64,000 nucleotides of DNA from Parvibaculum indicum (GCF_011762095.1 NZ_JAASQO010000006.1:176000-239999); one strand, 5' to 3'; shown: positions 27,554-36,156, counted from the stretch's first letter. Notes: generated by a model from the sequence alone, not told the origin. Numbers and translations are program-made.

Positions 27554-28057
27554 ATGTCCAGCTATTTCAAGCGTCGGAAGCTCACCGATGGTCAGCGTTC
27601 CTGGGAGCACTTCCCCAGGATTCTCAAAAACCTCGAAGCGCTTCGGCAGGAAGGGTTCATGTTTTGGATCGGAAAGCGGCCCAATCGGCGTGGGATCACC
27701 ACCATGCTCGGAAAGGCCAAGGGGGTCGCAATGACCGGGCCCTATATGCGTTGGAGCCAGCATCCGTGCCTGACTTGGGTTGAGTTCGGCGTAGCCCGCA
27801 ATGAGGTAGATTCAGGGTCGGTCGATGAAAACGCATTCGATGCAAAATACATCGAAAGCGAGTGCGTCCGGCTCGCGCGACTGCTATGGGGTCCAACGCT
27901 TCTGATGCTCGCGACGAAGTGTTCCGACACCGGTATCGAGGTGCGTGCGATCGTGGTTCACATTCAGTATCCCTCCCAGGCAACGCCGGATGTGATCTTC
28001 TCGACTCTGTCCGATGAAAACCTTGGGGTCGTGCTGCAGAAGCTGTTCCCGGTTTGA
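27554..28057 (+). CDS. Hypothetical protein
   Basis: A 167-residue protein I do not recognise. The gene has a good ggagg ribosome site and is bracketed by the manC terminator and its own hairpin at 28081, so it appears to be a single-gene unit. No signal peptide or membrane segment is seen. The N-terminus is basic (FKRRKL), and the middle holds an aromatic run (MRWSQHPCLTWVEFGVARNE). It sits at the left edge of the MobV/AAA island and may belong to it. Confidence 0.7.
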   Translation: MSSYFKRRKLTDGQRSWEHFPRILKNLEALRQEGFMFWIGKRPNRRGITTMLGKAKGVAMTGPYMRWSQHPCLTWVEFGVARNEVDSGSVDENAFDAKYIESECVRLARLLWGPTLLMLATKCSDTGIEVRAIVVHIQYPSQATPDVIFSTLSDENLGVVLQKLFPV

Positions 28058-28080
28058 TATCCGGTGTTCCTTTAACGTCT

Positions 28081-28105
28081 TCCCCCTCCTAAAGGAGGGG
28101 GATTT
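28081..28105 (+). terminator. Hairpin terminator after the 27554 gene
   Basis: A near-perfect 9-10 bp stem (tccccctcct / aggaggggga) with a very short loop, followed by tttg, 23 bases past the stop at 28057. The U tract is weak but the stem is strong. Confidence 0.55.
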
Positions 28106-28149
28106 GCATCAGGCCACGACGCGCGCGTTCTGACGAGATTCTCGGTTCA

Positions 28150-28396
28150 TCAGACCCGCAACGGTGCCCTCCCCGAAAGCCGCGTTCCGGCCTGGAGGAC
28201 GTTCCGCGCCGCTTGGTTCTCGCGGCGAGGTCCGATGGCATTGATATGGACACCGGTCGCGCAAATGCAAATTGAGGGGCGCTTTCCTCTCCGCCCTGGA
28301 CGACGGGGCTTCCCGCGCGAAGTTGGGTGAATGACGTTTCAGAGGCATGAGCCCTGAGTATTGCGCGGCATCTTCAACAAAAAGTTTCAGCAACAT
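28150..28396 (-). pseudogene. Possible C-terminal remnant of a TnpB-like (IS200/IS605) protein
   Basis: On the - strand one frame reads ENQAARNVLQAGTRLSG shortly before a stop at 28150, resembling the RuvC-III/C-terminal NAARNILxAG motif of IS200/IS605 TnpB. A second frame just upstream has CPYQC, which could be a leftover zinc-finger pair. The two are in different frames and no N-terminal part is present. The match is a short motif only, so this is tentative. Confidence 0.35.
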
Positions 28397-28647
28397 AACG
28401 CCTGCGCCGGCTCAATTCCTTGAACCTGACGCTGGCCGCAAACTTCTCGTTTTGGGACGTCCTTTCTTGCAAAAACTCGCAGGAAGCTTGGTCGCGAAGA
28501 GGAAGAGGTGGTGCCGGCTGTCATCTACGACCCGCCCCGCTTCCTTAAGCCTGACGCACACTGAGATTTTTTCTCTTATGCGTCTTTCTTGCAAAAGGTC
28601 GAGGGAGACTCGCTTCCGACGGCCAGCATTGACCAAGGGAGACAGAC
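28397..28647. other. Upstream region of the MobV gene
   Basis: About 250 bases without a convincing gene. It holds two copies of a ctttcttgcaaaa motif (around 28462 and 28584) and leads into the MobV gene with agggagac before its ATG. An oriT would be expected near here for a MobV relaxase, but no clear inverted repeat was found. Confidence 0.4.
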
Positions 28648-30150
28648 ATGCCGGATATTCGGCCAGTCCTGAAGATCAAAAAGTATCACATCAGGCAGGA
28701 GATGGAGAGCGGCCACACTTATCGCGTGGGTCGATCCGCCTCGCGGCAGCCGGCCTGGACGAACCCGCAAGGGAAAATCCTGGCGGCGAAGGGTGGCAAG
28801 GGATTCGATCACTTTCTCATAGAGCTTGTTTGTCTGTTTATGAAGCGTCGGATCAAGCCGCGCAGGAATTCGGTGCTTGTCGTTGAAGTGGTCCTGAGTG
28901 TCTCTCCGCTGTTCTTTTTCGATCCGCTCGCGTTCGGAGAGGATGTTGCAATCAACGAGGGTCGTGTGAACGCCTTTGTGAGGGCGGCCGTGAAGTTTTT
29001 GAACGGCAAATTCGACGGCCAGATAGGGGATGCTGAGCTTCATCAGGATGAGCAGATACCGCATATGCATAACCTCGTTGTCCCGATTACATCGGACAAT
29101 CGGCTAAGCGCCCGAGACGTTTTCACGCCGAAGACCCTGGAACAGATGCACACCGATTATGCGGAACACTTGAAGCATCTCGGCATTTCCCGCGCGGTTC
29201 GCGGAAGCAAGCGCATCGCGACCGAGCCTCGCGATTTCCGGAAGACATGCGACGCACCCGGCTTTGACCTTCCCATGTTGCCACTTGTGCGGCCGGCCGA
29301 AAGTCTTGTGATGCAGAACAGGGAAGTGGACCGGTGGAATGCGCAATATGCGGTCGATCGGGTCACATCCATGTTCCGCGCGCTGGAAAGCAAGGAATAC
29401 GAGCGGGTGCTTTATGGCTCGACGCGGGCCCAACAGCGAACGGACCTCTACGGGCCAGACCCCGTGTTCCCGCCGTTTCCACTCGCGACCTGGTCGGATC
29501 TTTGTACGAGGGCTGAAAAGATCAGGTCGGTGCGGCGACGCCATGAAGAGATGCCGCTCCTGCCCAAGGCGGCGCTTGAGCGGATCTTTCTCTCCATCAA
29601 GGACACCATCGAAAAACGCACCGATCAGTGCGTGGAGGACATCTTCAGCCCTCATGACGTCCGAAGCGCCGTGGGCGTCGTTTTGTCCGGCCTCTTCGAG
29701 GAATTCAACGAAAAGCCTGAAATGACCTTCGACCGGATCGTGAACGGCATTCAGGCGAAATTCGACCGGACCCATGACGCGCCGGATCCAGCCTTGGACG
29801 ATGACGATGAGTCCGAGCAGGAGGCAGCACAGGTTCTGCGCCCCCAGGGGCCCATGGCTTCCGGAGACGACGCACCTGTCGAGCAACCGCGCTCTCCGCG
29901 AGCGCCGAAGGATACCGCGACGCCGCGCATGGAGCCGGTCCATGAAACGCCCCACCCCGATTTTCCGGAACGCCCCGTGGGGAAGAAGCGAAAGAAAATC
30001 ATGGACGACCCGTATGTCACGATCCCTGAGCGCATCAGGAAGGCGCCTGAAGACATCGAAGCTGACGAGGAGTTTCGTCAGGACAATACGGATGCACAGG
30101 AGCGCCGGCCGGATGATGAGGATGACTTCAGTCCCGGATTCGGAATGTAA
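28648..30150 (+). CDS. MobV-family (Mob_Pre) relaxase-like protein
   Basis: A 500-residue protein. VVEVVLSVSPLFF (78-90), the histidine/acid motif HQDEQIPHMH (132-141, matching HxDExxPHxH) and LSARDVFTPKTLEQMHTDYAEHLKHLGISRAVRGSK (153-188) follow the order seen in plasmid mobilisation (Pre/Mob) relaxases. MobV enzymes nick and covalently hold DNA at oriT. The last 150 residues are acidic and proline-rich, with no recognised domain. No integrase, replication gene or coupling protein is nearby, so it is either an orphan or part of a small mobilisable island. Confidence 0.82.
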   Translation: MPDIRPVLKIKKYHIRQEMESGHTYRVGRSASRQPAWTNPQGKILAAKGGKGFDHFLIELVCLFMKRRIKPRRNSVLVVEVVLSVSPLFFFDPLAFGEDVAINEGRVNAFVRAAVKFLNGKFDGQIGDAELHQDEQIPHMHNLVVPITSDNRLSARDVFTPKTLEQMHTDYAEHLKHLGISRAVRGSKRIATEPRDFRKTCDAPGFDLPMLPLVRPAESLVMQNREVDRWNAQYAVDRVTSMFRALESKEYERVLYGSTRAQQRTDLYGPDPVFPPFPLATWSDLCTRAEKIRSVRRRHEEMPLLPKAALERIFLSIKDTIEKRTDQCVEDIFSPHDVRSAVGVVLSGLFEEFNEKPEMTFDRIVNGIQAKFDRTHDAPDPALDDDDESEQEAAQVLRPQGPMASGDDAPVEQPRSPRAPKDTATPRMEPVHETPHPDFPERPVGKKRKKIMDDPYVTIPERIRKAPEDIEADEEFRQDNTDAQERRPDDEDDFSPGFGM

Positions 30151-30196
30151 GAGATCAGTATACGAAATAAATGGAATTCAATTGGAGTGATGGAGA

Positions 30197-31150
30197 ATGA
30201 CGCATCAGGTTCAATTCGACTACTGCACCTACAAATCCGGAAATGATTTCTGGGTATCGAATTGGTGCAGGGGGAGCGTTGGTTACGCTGGCCATGTCAC
30301 CATCGTGGCTGTCAGGGATAACAAGGCGGTTCCCCCGTCTCGGCGAATAGCCGATCTGGTTTATGACCGTATTGCTGCCAAGGGCGCGGAAATTGCAGCC
30401 GGGCAGGTTCATGCGATCGATCTGTCGTTGATCATGCGAAAGTCTGCTGCCGGAGCTTCCTGCGGCGACGATTTCGGGTTCTATGTCGACCATGTGAAAG
30501 GCAATTTCTATCGTTTTCTGAGCGAGGAGTATGAGGGCAATTTTGTCGCCTTCATGCTGGAGGAAGCCGAGGAGTGGGTCATGCTGAGCGGGCTGGTCGT
30601 GCCGCTGGACAAATCCCACAAGCTTTCTTACCGGAGCATGTTCAGCAAGGAGAAGCTCGGGCGCATCGAGTCCAGGCTGCGCAGGTTGATGCGTGAGCAG
30701 GGGTTTTCCTCCGCCAAGCGAAATCATGATCCGGATTTTCACGACGTGGGCGCGTTGCGAAAAGCGCCCTATCATGAAACGCCATATCTCGACCGGTTAC
30801 GTCCGCCGCGGGATCATTTGGGCTCTCTTGACGAGCTTGAGAAATGGAGCCAGCGCGAGCGGAGCCGTCTCTACGACGCCTACGAGGTCGCCGCCAATCA
30901 GGGGCGCATGATCTCGCTGCACGAGCGGCAAAACCCGGAAGAGACCTGGCCCGACAGCCGTGCCAAACTCATCGCAGGTCGTCACCCGGGCGCGCTGCCG
31001 GATGTTCTAAAGGATCTGGCAAATACGGAAGTGCTTGAGATCGCGATCAAGCGCTCTCTCGTGGATGAGGGCTTTCTTCCTGAAGATCCCGTGAGCGACG
31101 AGATCGTGCGGCTTCTTATCGATGGCGTTCTGGATGCCTTGCTGTCTTGA
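30197..31150 (+). CDS. Hypothetical protein
   Basis: A 317-residue protein I do not recognise, 46 bases after the MobV gene and with a ggag ribosome site, so probably co-transcribed. The N-terminal half has a mixed beta/alpha pattern (HVTIVAVRDNKAVPPSRRIADLVYDRI, then AGQVHAIDLSLIM). The C-terminal half is charged and helical. No signal peptide, membrane helix or nuclease motif is evident. Position between a relaxase and an AAA+ ATPase suggests an accessory role in the same element. Confidence 0.72.
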   Translation: MTHQVQFDYCTYKSGNDFWVSNWCRGSVGYAGHVTIVAVRDNKAVPPSRRIADLVYDRIAAKGAEIAAGQVHAIDLSLIMRKSAAGASCGDDFGFYVDHVKGNFYRFLSEEYEGNFVAFMLEEAEEWVMLSGLVVPLDKSHKLSYRSMFSKEKLGRIESRLRRLMREQGFSSAKRNHDPDFHDVGALRKAPYHETPYLDRLRPPRDHLGSLDELEKWSQRERSRLYDAYEVAANQGRMISLHERQNPEETWPDSRAKLIAGRHPGALPDVLKDLANTEVLEIAIKRSLVDEGFLPEDPVSDEIVRLLIDGVLDALLS

Positions 31151-31248
31151 CGGGTGGGGATGCGAACGACGCGCAGTACGGCGTCGAGGCGTGTCGGTCA
31201 TATGTCTCGTTGAATGTCCAAAGAGCGGATTGAATCAGGAAGAGGTTC

Positions 31249-31277
31249 TTGACACCGGCGGGATAGAGGCGTAGACC
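31249..31277 (+). promoter_or_regulatory. Candidate sigma-70-type promoter upstream of the Cys-rich leader
   Basis: A perfect TTGACA -35 at 31249-31254 is followed after 17 bases by tagacc at 31272-31277. Transcription would start near 31284, about 20 bases before the leader peptide ATG. The -10 is weak, as is common in GC-rich alphaproteobacteria. Confidence 0.5.
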
Positions 31278-31305
31278 GCTGCTCCGTTTTAGAGAGGAAA
31301 TCCGA

Positions 31306-31377
31306 ATGGTATCGAACAATTGCACCGGAGCAGACCTGTGTGTGTCGAAAGACATATGCAGTGATTGCGCGACTTGA
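31306..31377 (+). CDS. Cysteine-rich 23-residue leader peptide
   Basis: A short frame from ATG 31306 to TGA 31375-31377 with gagg at 31294-31297, eight bases before the start. Cysteines are at positions 6, 12, 18 and 21 (C-x5-C-x5-C-x2-C), 4 of 23 residues, far above normal. The stop codon is 2 bases before the first arm of an anti-terminator hairpin. The arrangement matches a translation-sensing leader for transcription attenuation of the AAA+ gene at 31448. It could instead be a small metal-binding peptide. It is too short for ordinary gene finders. Confidence 0.6.
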   Translation: MVSNNCTGADLCVSKDICSDCAT

Positions 31378-31379
31378 TA

Positions 31380-31428
31380 CCTGACGGAGCCCGTGTGCCG
31401 CTGAGCCCGCCGTCAGGTGGGCTTTTTT
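31380..31428 (+). promoter_or_regulatory. Mutually exclusive anti-terminator and terminator hairpins (attenuator)
   Basis: Hairpin A pairs cctgacgg (31380-31387) with ccgtcagg (31410-31417), a perfect 8-bp stem. Hairpin B pairs gcccgcc (31405-31411) with ggtgggc (31416-31422), loop gtca, followed by six T residues: an intrinsic terminator. The two share bases 31410-31417 and cannot coexist. A ribosome resting on the leader stop would mask the first arm and allow termination; one stalled earlier at Cys codons would leave it free and allow read-through into the gene 20 bases downstream. Confidence 0.65.
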
Positions 31429-31447
31429 GTTTTGCGGAGACGGGAAG

Positions 31448-32896
31448 ATGTCTCACTCTTTTCTGGAATTATGGCGCCGCTACGAGCCGAAGAACTATCG
31501 CCTGAGCACCCGTGTCGGACCGTTTGTTCATCGTCTCGTGCGCGAAATCCAAATGGATCGTCGGCGCCGGGATCTGCCTGTATCCGCGGCCGAGAGCAGG
31601 ATGCTCGAGCGGTTGCAGGATCCCGCATATCGCATGCAGCAGGCGATTCACGCGCTGAAGCTGGCGGCCTCCTTGCGCCGCCTCAGCGATCACGGGCGTG
31701 TGGCGTATGACGACATCGTGATGTCATTGATCTTTGTTGCCGCGCGCTTGCGGAGCCAAACCGCGCGCCTTGAGCTTGGCGCCCGGTTGCGCGAGCGCAT
31801 GGCAAATGAGGATGTGTCCGCAGCAGAGGCGGCGCGACTGTTGCGTCTTGCCGAACAATGGGAAAGTGGCGTGAACGACTATCTGTTCAATCATGCCGAC
31901 TTGCACCGCGAGCTCGGTGAACTCGATGACGATCTCGAGGATGAAGACGCGATCGATGTCGAGGCGGACCGGCCATGGCAGGACGCGCGTGGGGTCATGG
32001 TCCGGGATGGTCAGCCCTTCCTGCAGGTGCTGGATTCGGTCGGTGAGGATCGGAGCCATGAAGGCAAGAGGATCGTCGGGCGGTTCCAGGCATTGCTTCA
32101 GCCGCTTCCGCTGGCCGGATTTTCCAGCTCGATCGAGCTTCTGGACCTGGCACTCAAGAGCGAGTTCCCCTGGTTCGAGGAACTGATCGATGCGGTTTGC
32201 GGCACGCTCCGATTAAGGTCGATGGCGGGCGAACCCTGGTTTCGTCTGTCGCCGATCCTGATCGTCGGGCCGCCGGGTTGCGGGAAGTCGCGGTTTGCCC
32301 AGCGTCTGGGGGATCTGAGCGGGGCCGGGTCGGCTCTCGTGTCGGTCGCCGGGGCGTCGGACAATCGCATGCTCGCCGGCACGGCGCGGGGATATGCAAC
32401 GGCTCAGCCGAGTTTTCCGCTGATCGCCATCGAGAGACATCGGACCGCGAACCCTGTGCTGGTTGTCGACGAGATCGAGAAGGCAGGGGGCAGCGCCCGG
32501 AACGGAAACGTGCAGGCGACGCTCCTCAATTTCCTGGAACCGGGGACCGCCCAGAGCTATTTCGACGAATGCCTGCTCAGCAAGGCGCGTCTTGCCCAGG
32601 TTTCCTGGATCGCGCTGGCGAACTCACTCGAGCATATTTCGGAGCCTTTGCTCAACCGCTTCGAGGTGTTCAGGGTTGGGGGACCGGAGCCGGATCATTT
32701 CGATGCGGTGATCGCATCCCTCCGGCGCGATATCGCAACGGATCTTGGCCTGGAGCCTGATCTCTTGCCGGCGTTTTCCGCCAGGGAAAGGCGCCTCTAT
32801 CGGGAGGCCTTCGAAAAGGGCGTGTCGGTTCGCAAATTGCGATCGCTCATGATGGGATCCTTTCGGATCGGCCCTCACGGGCCACCGCTACAATAA
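31448..32896 (+). CDS. Lon-like AAA+ ATPase without a protease domain
   Basis: A 482-residue protein. Residues 1-260 are mostly helical with an acidic stretch (about 158-175). The AAA+ core has Walker A GPPGCGKS (274-281), Walker B VLVVDE (337-342), sensor-1 N392 and arginine finger R404 in EPLLNRFEVFRV, spaced as in Lon (NPVLVVDEIEK, LLNFLEPGTAQSYFD). The S16 serine-lysine protease domain is missing: the protein ends about 75 residues after the finger. It may be a remodelling ATPase. ATG 31448 is favoured by ggag nine bases upstream. Transcription is probably gated by the attenuator just before it. Confidence 0.8.
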   Translation: MSHSFLELWRRYEPKNYRLSTRVGPFVHRLVREIQMDRRRRDLPVSAAESRMLERLQDPAYRMQQAIHALKLAASLRRLSDHGRVAYDDIVMSLIFVAARLRSQTARLELGARLRERMANEDVSAAEAARLLRLAEQWESGVNDYLFNHADLHRELGELDDDLEDEDAIDVEADRPWQDARGVMVRDGQPFLQVLDSVGEDRSHEGKRIVGRFQALLQPLPLAGFSSSIELLDLALKSEFPWFEELIDAVCGTLRLRSMAGEPWFRLSPILIVGPPGCGKSRFAQRLGDLSGAGSALVSVAGASDNRMLAGTARGYATAQPSFPLIAIERHRTANPVLVVDEIEKAGGSARNGNVQATLLNFLEPGTAQSYFDECLLSKARLAQVSWIALANSLEHISEPLLNRFEVFRVGGPEPDHFDAVIASLRRDIATDLGLEPDLLPAFSARERRLYREAFEKGVSVRKLRSLMMGSFRIGPHGPPLQ

Positions 32897-32899
32897 CGG

Positions 32900-32930
32900 C
32901 TCTCGCGGTCGCAAGATCGCGAGAGTTCTT
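32900..32930 (+). terminator. Hairpin terminator after the AAA+ gene
   Basis: An 11-bp stem (ctctcgcggtc / gatcgcgagag, one G-T pair) with a gcaa tetraloop, starting 3 bases past the stop and followed by ttctt. Likely right-hand end of the island transcription unit. Confidence 0.7.
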
Positions 32931-33166
32931 GCTATCTGCCATTCGCGACAAGTTGCTGCAGAAGTGTCCTTTGGACGCGACCGACTTTCAGGCATGACCA
33001 TCATCACAACGTACCCGTGAGCGGCTTACTCGGCGAATACTACGCGGGGAAACGATCCGGCTATGCTGCGCTGCGACATTCCGCCGCATCACAATTCCGA
33101 ACAAAAGCCGACGCATCGCCCCTCCTTTTTGGACCTACCATTTTGTCAGTAGGGGAGGAGGAACCC

Positions 33167-34024
33167 ATGAAACATTTTGCAGGTCTTATCATAAGCGCTG
33201 CTCTTCTCGGCGGCTGCACGGCCAGCGGTACGCCGAATGTGTCGAGCCAGCCCGCGGGGAGCGCGGCGCCCGACAGCATCGAGCTCGGGGTCTCGGGCGA
33301 TGGCGGTGTGTTGAGCACTGCCGGCGCTGATGTCGTCACGCCATTGCTGGGGAACAGTGGTGCCCTGGGGAATCTCCTCGGGGGTGGTTCCGAGGGGACG
33401 CTGGGCGGCATTGCTGGCGATGCGCCCTCAGTGCCGACGGGCGGCGCCTTGCCTTTGGATCAGTTGACCGGTGCGACCGGCTCCGTGCCGTCGCTTGGCA
33501 TCAGCGGTGCCGGCGGGCTTGGCGAAGATCTATTGGGATATGATGCCGTCGGCGGACTCATCGGAACGGAAGTTGGGCTCGTGCCCGTTCTTCTGTCGGG
33601 TGGCAGTGACGGCCCTCTGGGCGGCGCGGTGCCGGCTGGGGCAGCTCCGCTTGGACCCGTCGGCGATGGTCTTGAAACGCTTGTCAGCAGCCTTGGTGCT
33701 TCCAGCCGGGACAACAATCTGAGCGGTCTGTCGCCTATTCTGACGCCTATCCTGTTCGAACTGGCAGGCGCGTCGGATGACCATGGCGGTGGCGGGCCGT
33801 TCGGTCTGCCTGTTCCGCTGCCGGATACCGCGATCATCATCGATCCGCTGGAGCCGGTTCTCGTTCCGTTGACGGGTGCGGTCTACGACGTGGCAGGGAC
33901 GCGGCTTCCCACCGGGCAGACCGTGGGCGAACTGATCAATACCGGCGCGACGGCTTTTGGGGTGGTGAACAATCTCGTGCCGCTCACTGTCGTGACACAG
34001 CCGATTGCGGACGCGCTGCCTTAA
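33167..34024 (+). CDS. Glycine-rich lipoprotein, collagen-like/hydrophobic repeats
   Basis: A 285-residue protein whose lipobox LLGGC puts the lipidated cysteine at residue 17. The mature part is a low-complexity run of Gly, Leu, Val, Ala and Pro with loose repeats such as LLGNSGALGNLLGGGS and GAGGLGEDLLGYDAVGGLIG. ATG 33167 follows a strong ggaggagg site. It ends 56 bases before the DUF1302 gene and is probably co-transcribed with it. Similar lipoproteins next to DUF1302 proteins occur in other proteobacteria; the function is unknown. Confidence 0.8.
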   Translation: MKHFAGLIISAALLGGCTASGTPNVSSQPAGSAAPDSIELGVSGDGGVLSTAGADVVTPLLGNSGALGNLLGGGSEGTLGGIAGDAPSVPTGGALPLDQLTGATGSVPSLGISGAGGLGEDLLGYDAVGGLIGTEVGLVPVLLSGGSDGPLGGAVPAGAAPLGPVGDGLETLVSSLGASSRDNNLSGLSPILTPILFELAGASDDHGGGGPFGLPVPLPDTAIIIDPLEPVLVPLTGAVYDVAGTRLPTGQTVGELINTGATAFGVVNNLVPLTVVTQPIADALP

Positions 34025-34080
34025 GGGAGAGGCAACGCGCTCCTTTTCAAAACTACATTCAGGGGAATAGGGGAACGAAC

Positions 34081-36096
34081 ATGACCATGGGGAGGATCAA
34101 GCGGACACTTGCGTGTTTGCTGGTGTCAGGAGCTGTCGCTTTCACGGCAAGTGCGGTGCGGGCGGCTCAAATGGAAATCGGCGAGGTCAATTTCAACTTC
34201 GCAACCACCTTGTCGATGGCAGCCAGTGTTCGCGCCGGGGCGCAGGATTGCCGTTACATCTCCATTTACAATGGCGGTTGTGAGGGTGCCGGCGGCACGG
34301 ATTTCAGCACCAATTCCGATGACGGCAATGTCAATGTGGAGCAGTGGGAGCCGATTTCCACACCTGTCAAAGGTATCTCCGAGGTCGAGGCGACCTGGCG
34401 CAATTACGGCGTCTTCGTGCGCGGCAAGGCCTATTACGACTATTACGGTGACCGACATCTGGGAACGGGCGGCGGCAAATATGGGCCGGTCAACGCGCCC
34501 TACGATCAGCGTCGGCCTTTGTCGGATGCTCTTCGTGGCGACGATGCGGCGAACCTTCAGGCCCGCGGCGCGGAACTCCTCGATGCTTTCGTCTACGGCA
34601 ATTTCAATCTTCTCGACCAACCGCTCACGGTACGTGTGGGTCGCCAGGTCGTGAACTGGGGTGAAAGCCTCTTCCTGCCAGGCGGCGTGTCGTCCTATCT
34701 GCCTTTCGACGTGGCGGCGCTGACAAAGCCGGGTCTTGAGCTCAAGGAGCTTTATCGCCCGCAACTCAGCGCCTATGCGAGCATGGCTCTGCCTGCGGGA
34801 TTCACCTTCGAAGCGATGTATACGGCGGACTGGACGAGATCACGTCTTCCCGCATGCGGCAGTTACTTCGCACCCGACGACAGTCTGGTCGATGGATGCG
34901 CCTATGGTCTGGCCGGCGGCGAGGTCTATCAGCGTTCGGATGGGAGCACCTACTCACCGTCGACGACGATCGAACGTATCGCCTCGCAGGAGCCCAAGGA
35001 TCAGGGGCAGTATGGTTTTGCGCTTCGCTATTATGCGGACTGGCTCAATCAGGGCACGGAAATGGCGGGGTATTTCACGAATTTCCATTCGAACCTGCCC
35101 ATCGGGACGACCACGGCGTCATTCCCCGTTTCGACAAACCCGGCTTTCATCGCGGCGCGTGCTTTCTGCCCACCGGGGCAGGGAACGCTCAAGGGTCCCG
35201 GATGCACAGCCGCTTCACCGGCTGTGGACGACAATGGCAATCCGATCACCTATGGCCAGGCGATCTTTGCACTGTCAGCCGGCGATAACAAAAAGCTGCT
35301 CGCGCAGTTCCCCGAAGACATCAAGATGTTTGGCGGTAGTTTCAACACAACAATCAACGTCCTGAACGGGACCGCGCTGTCGGGCGAACTGGCCTATTAT
35401 CCGGAAATGCCGTTCCAGGTGGACCCGAACGAAATTCAGGCCGTGGATGCCGTGAATTTCGGATATGAGCCCGCACCGGGAGACGAGCCCTACTATACGG
35501 GTCCGCCCGCTGCCCCGGGCGAGGTGATACAGGGATATCGCGAGACGGATGCATTGCACGGGCAGCTCTATACGCTTTCCACGTTGTCGACGTCCCACCC
35601 GGTCACTTCTTTCCTCGATTCAGATCTTCTGATCCTGATCGGTAATGTCGGGTTTCAGTGGGTGCCGGATGCGGACTCCTATCACCTGGCGATCCCGCGC
35701 TCGGGCGAGACCGCCTACAACCCGGGCATCGCGGCCACGTTCGGCGACAAGTGCCAGCTCCGGTCCAGCGGTGCCTGCAATATCCCGATCGAATATGCGA
35801 GCCAGTTCTCCTGGGGATATCGTCTTGTCGGCGTGCTGCAATACAACAATGCCTTCAATACGGCCTGGACGCTGTCGCCGAGGATTGTCTGGAGTCATGA
35901 CGTGTCCGGCTATTCCGCCGGGCCCATCGGCCCCGGTTTCGTCGAAGGCAAGATGTCGGCTGCACTTGGCGTGACAGCGGATTACCAGTCCAAATACAAG
36001 GTCGGCCTCGACTACACGATGAATTTCGGGAACGAGTACCGGAATAGCAGCAACGACAAGGACTTCATGAGCTTCTCGGCGTCCTACACCTTCTAG
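34081..36096 (+). CDS. DUF1302 family outer-membrane protein
   Basis: A 671-residue protein with a Sec signal peptide (cleavage near VRA-AQ, about residue 28) and DUF1302 features: LDAFVYGNFNLLDQPLTVRVGRQVVNWGESLFLPGGVS, then alternating aromatic beta strands ending in MSFSASYTF, a terminal-phenylalanine outer-membrane signature. It is predicted to be a beta-barrel. Family members have been linked to hydrophobic-compound use and lipid or alkane transport, but no general function is established. ATG 34087 is an alternative start. Confidence 0.85.
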   Translation: MTMGRIKRTLACLLVSGAVAFTASAVRAAQMEIGEVNFNFATTLSMAASVRAGAQDCRYISIYNGGCEGAGGTDFSTNSDDGNVNVEQWEPISTPVKGISEVEATWRNYGVFVRGKAYYDYYGDRHLGTGGGKYGPVNAPYDQRRPLSDALRGDDAANLQARGAELLDAFVYGNFNLLDQPLTVRVGRQVVNWGESLFLPGGVSSYLPFDVAALTKPGLELKELYRPQLSAYASMALPAGFTFEAMYTADWTRSRLPACGSYFAPDDSLVDGCAYGLAGGEVYQRSDGSTYSPSTTIERIASQEPKDQGQYGFALRYYADWLNQGTEMAGYFTNFHSNLPIGTTTASFPVSTNPAFIAARAFCPPGQGTLKGPGCTAASPAVDDNGNPITYGQAIFALSAGDNKKLLAQFPEDIKMFGGSFNTTINVLNGTALSGELAYYPEMPFQVDPNEIQAVDAVNFGYEPAPGDEPYYTGPPAAPGEVIQGYRETDALHGQLYTLSTLSTSHPVTSFLDSDLLILIGNVGFQWVPDADSYHLAIPRSGETAYNPGIAATFGDKCQLRSSGACNIPIEYASQFSWGYRLVGVLQYNNAFNTAWTLSPRIVWSHDVSGYSAGPIGPGFVEGKMSAALGVTADYQSKYKVGLDYTMNFGNEYRNSSNDKDFMSFSASYTF

Positions 36097-36156
36097 GGCC
36101 GGATGCTTCTCTGAACGGAATATGGGGTGTCGTCCTCCCGGTTGAGCCCCATACCG

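Noticed and set aside
28440..28480. Sigma-54 promoter before the MobV gene (ggg ... ttgca)
   Set aside because: The GG and GC elements are 12-13 bases apart, not the required 10, and the second copy of the motif lacks the upstream element.
28347..28886. A + strand 179-codon frame overlapping the MobV start
   Set aside because: It runs in another frame over the MobV N-terminus and shows no similarity; the MobV gene explains the region better.
31167..31186. cgacgc/gcgtcg hairpin after the 30197 gene as a terminator
   Set aside because: Only 6 bp with no T tract following; not enough to call.
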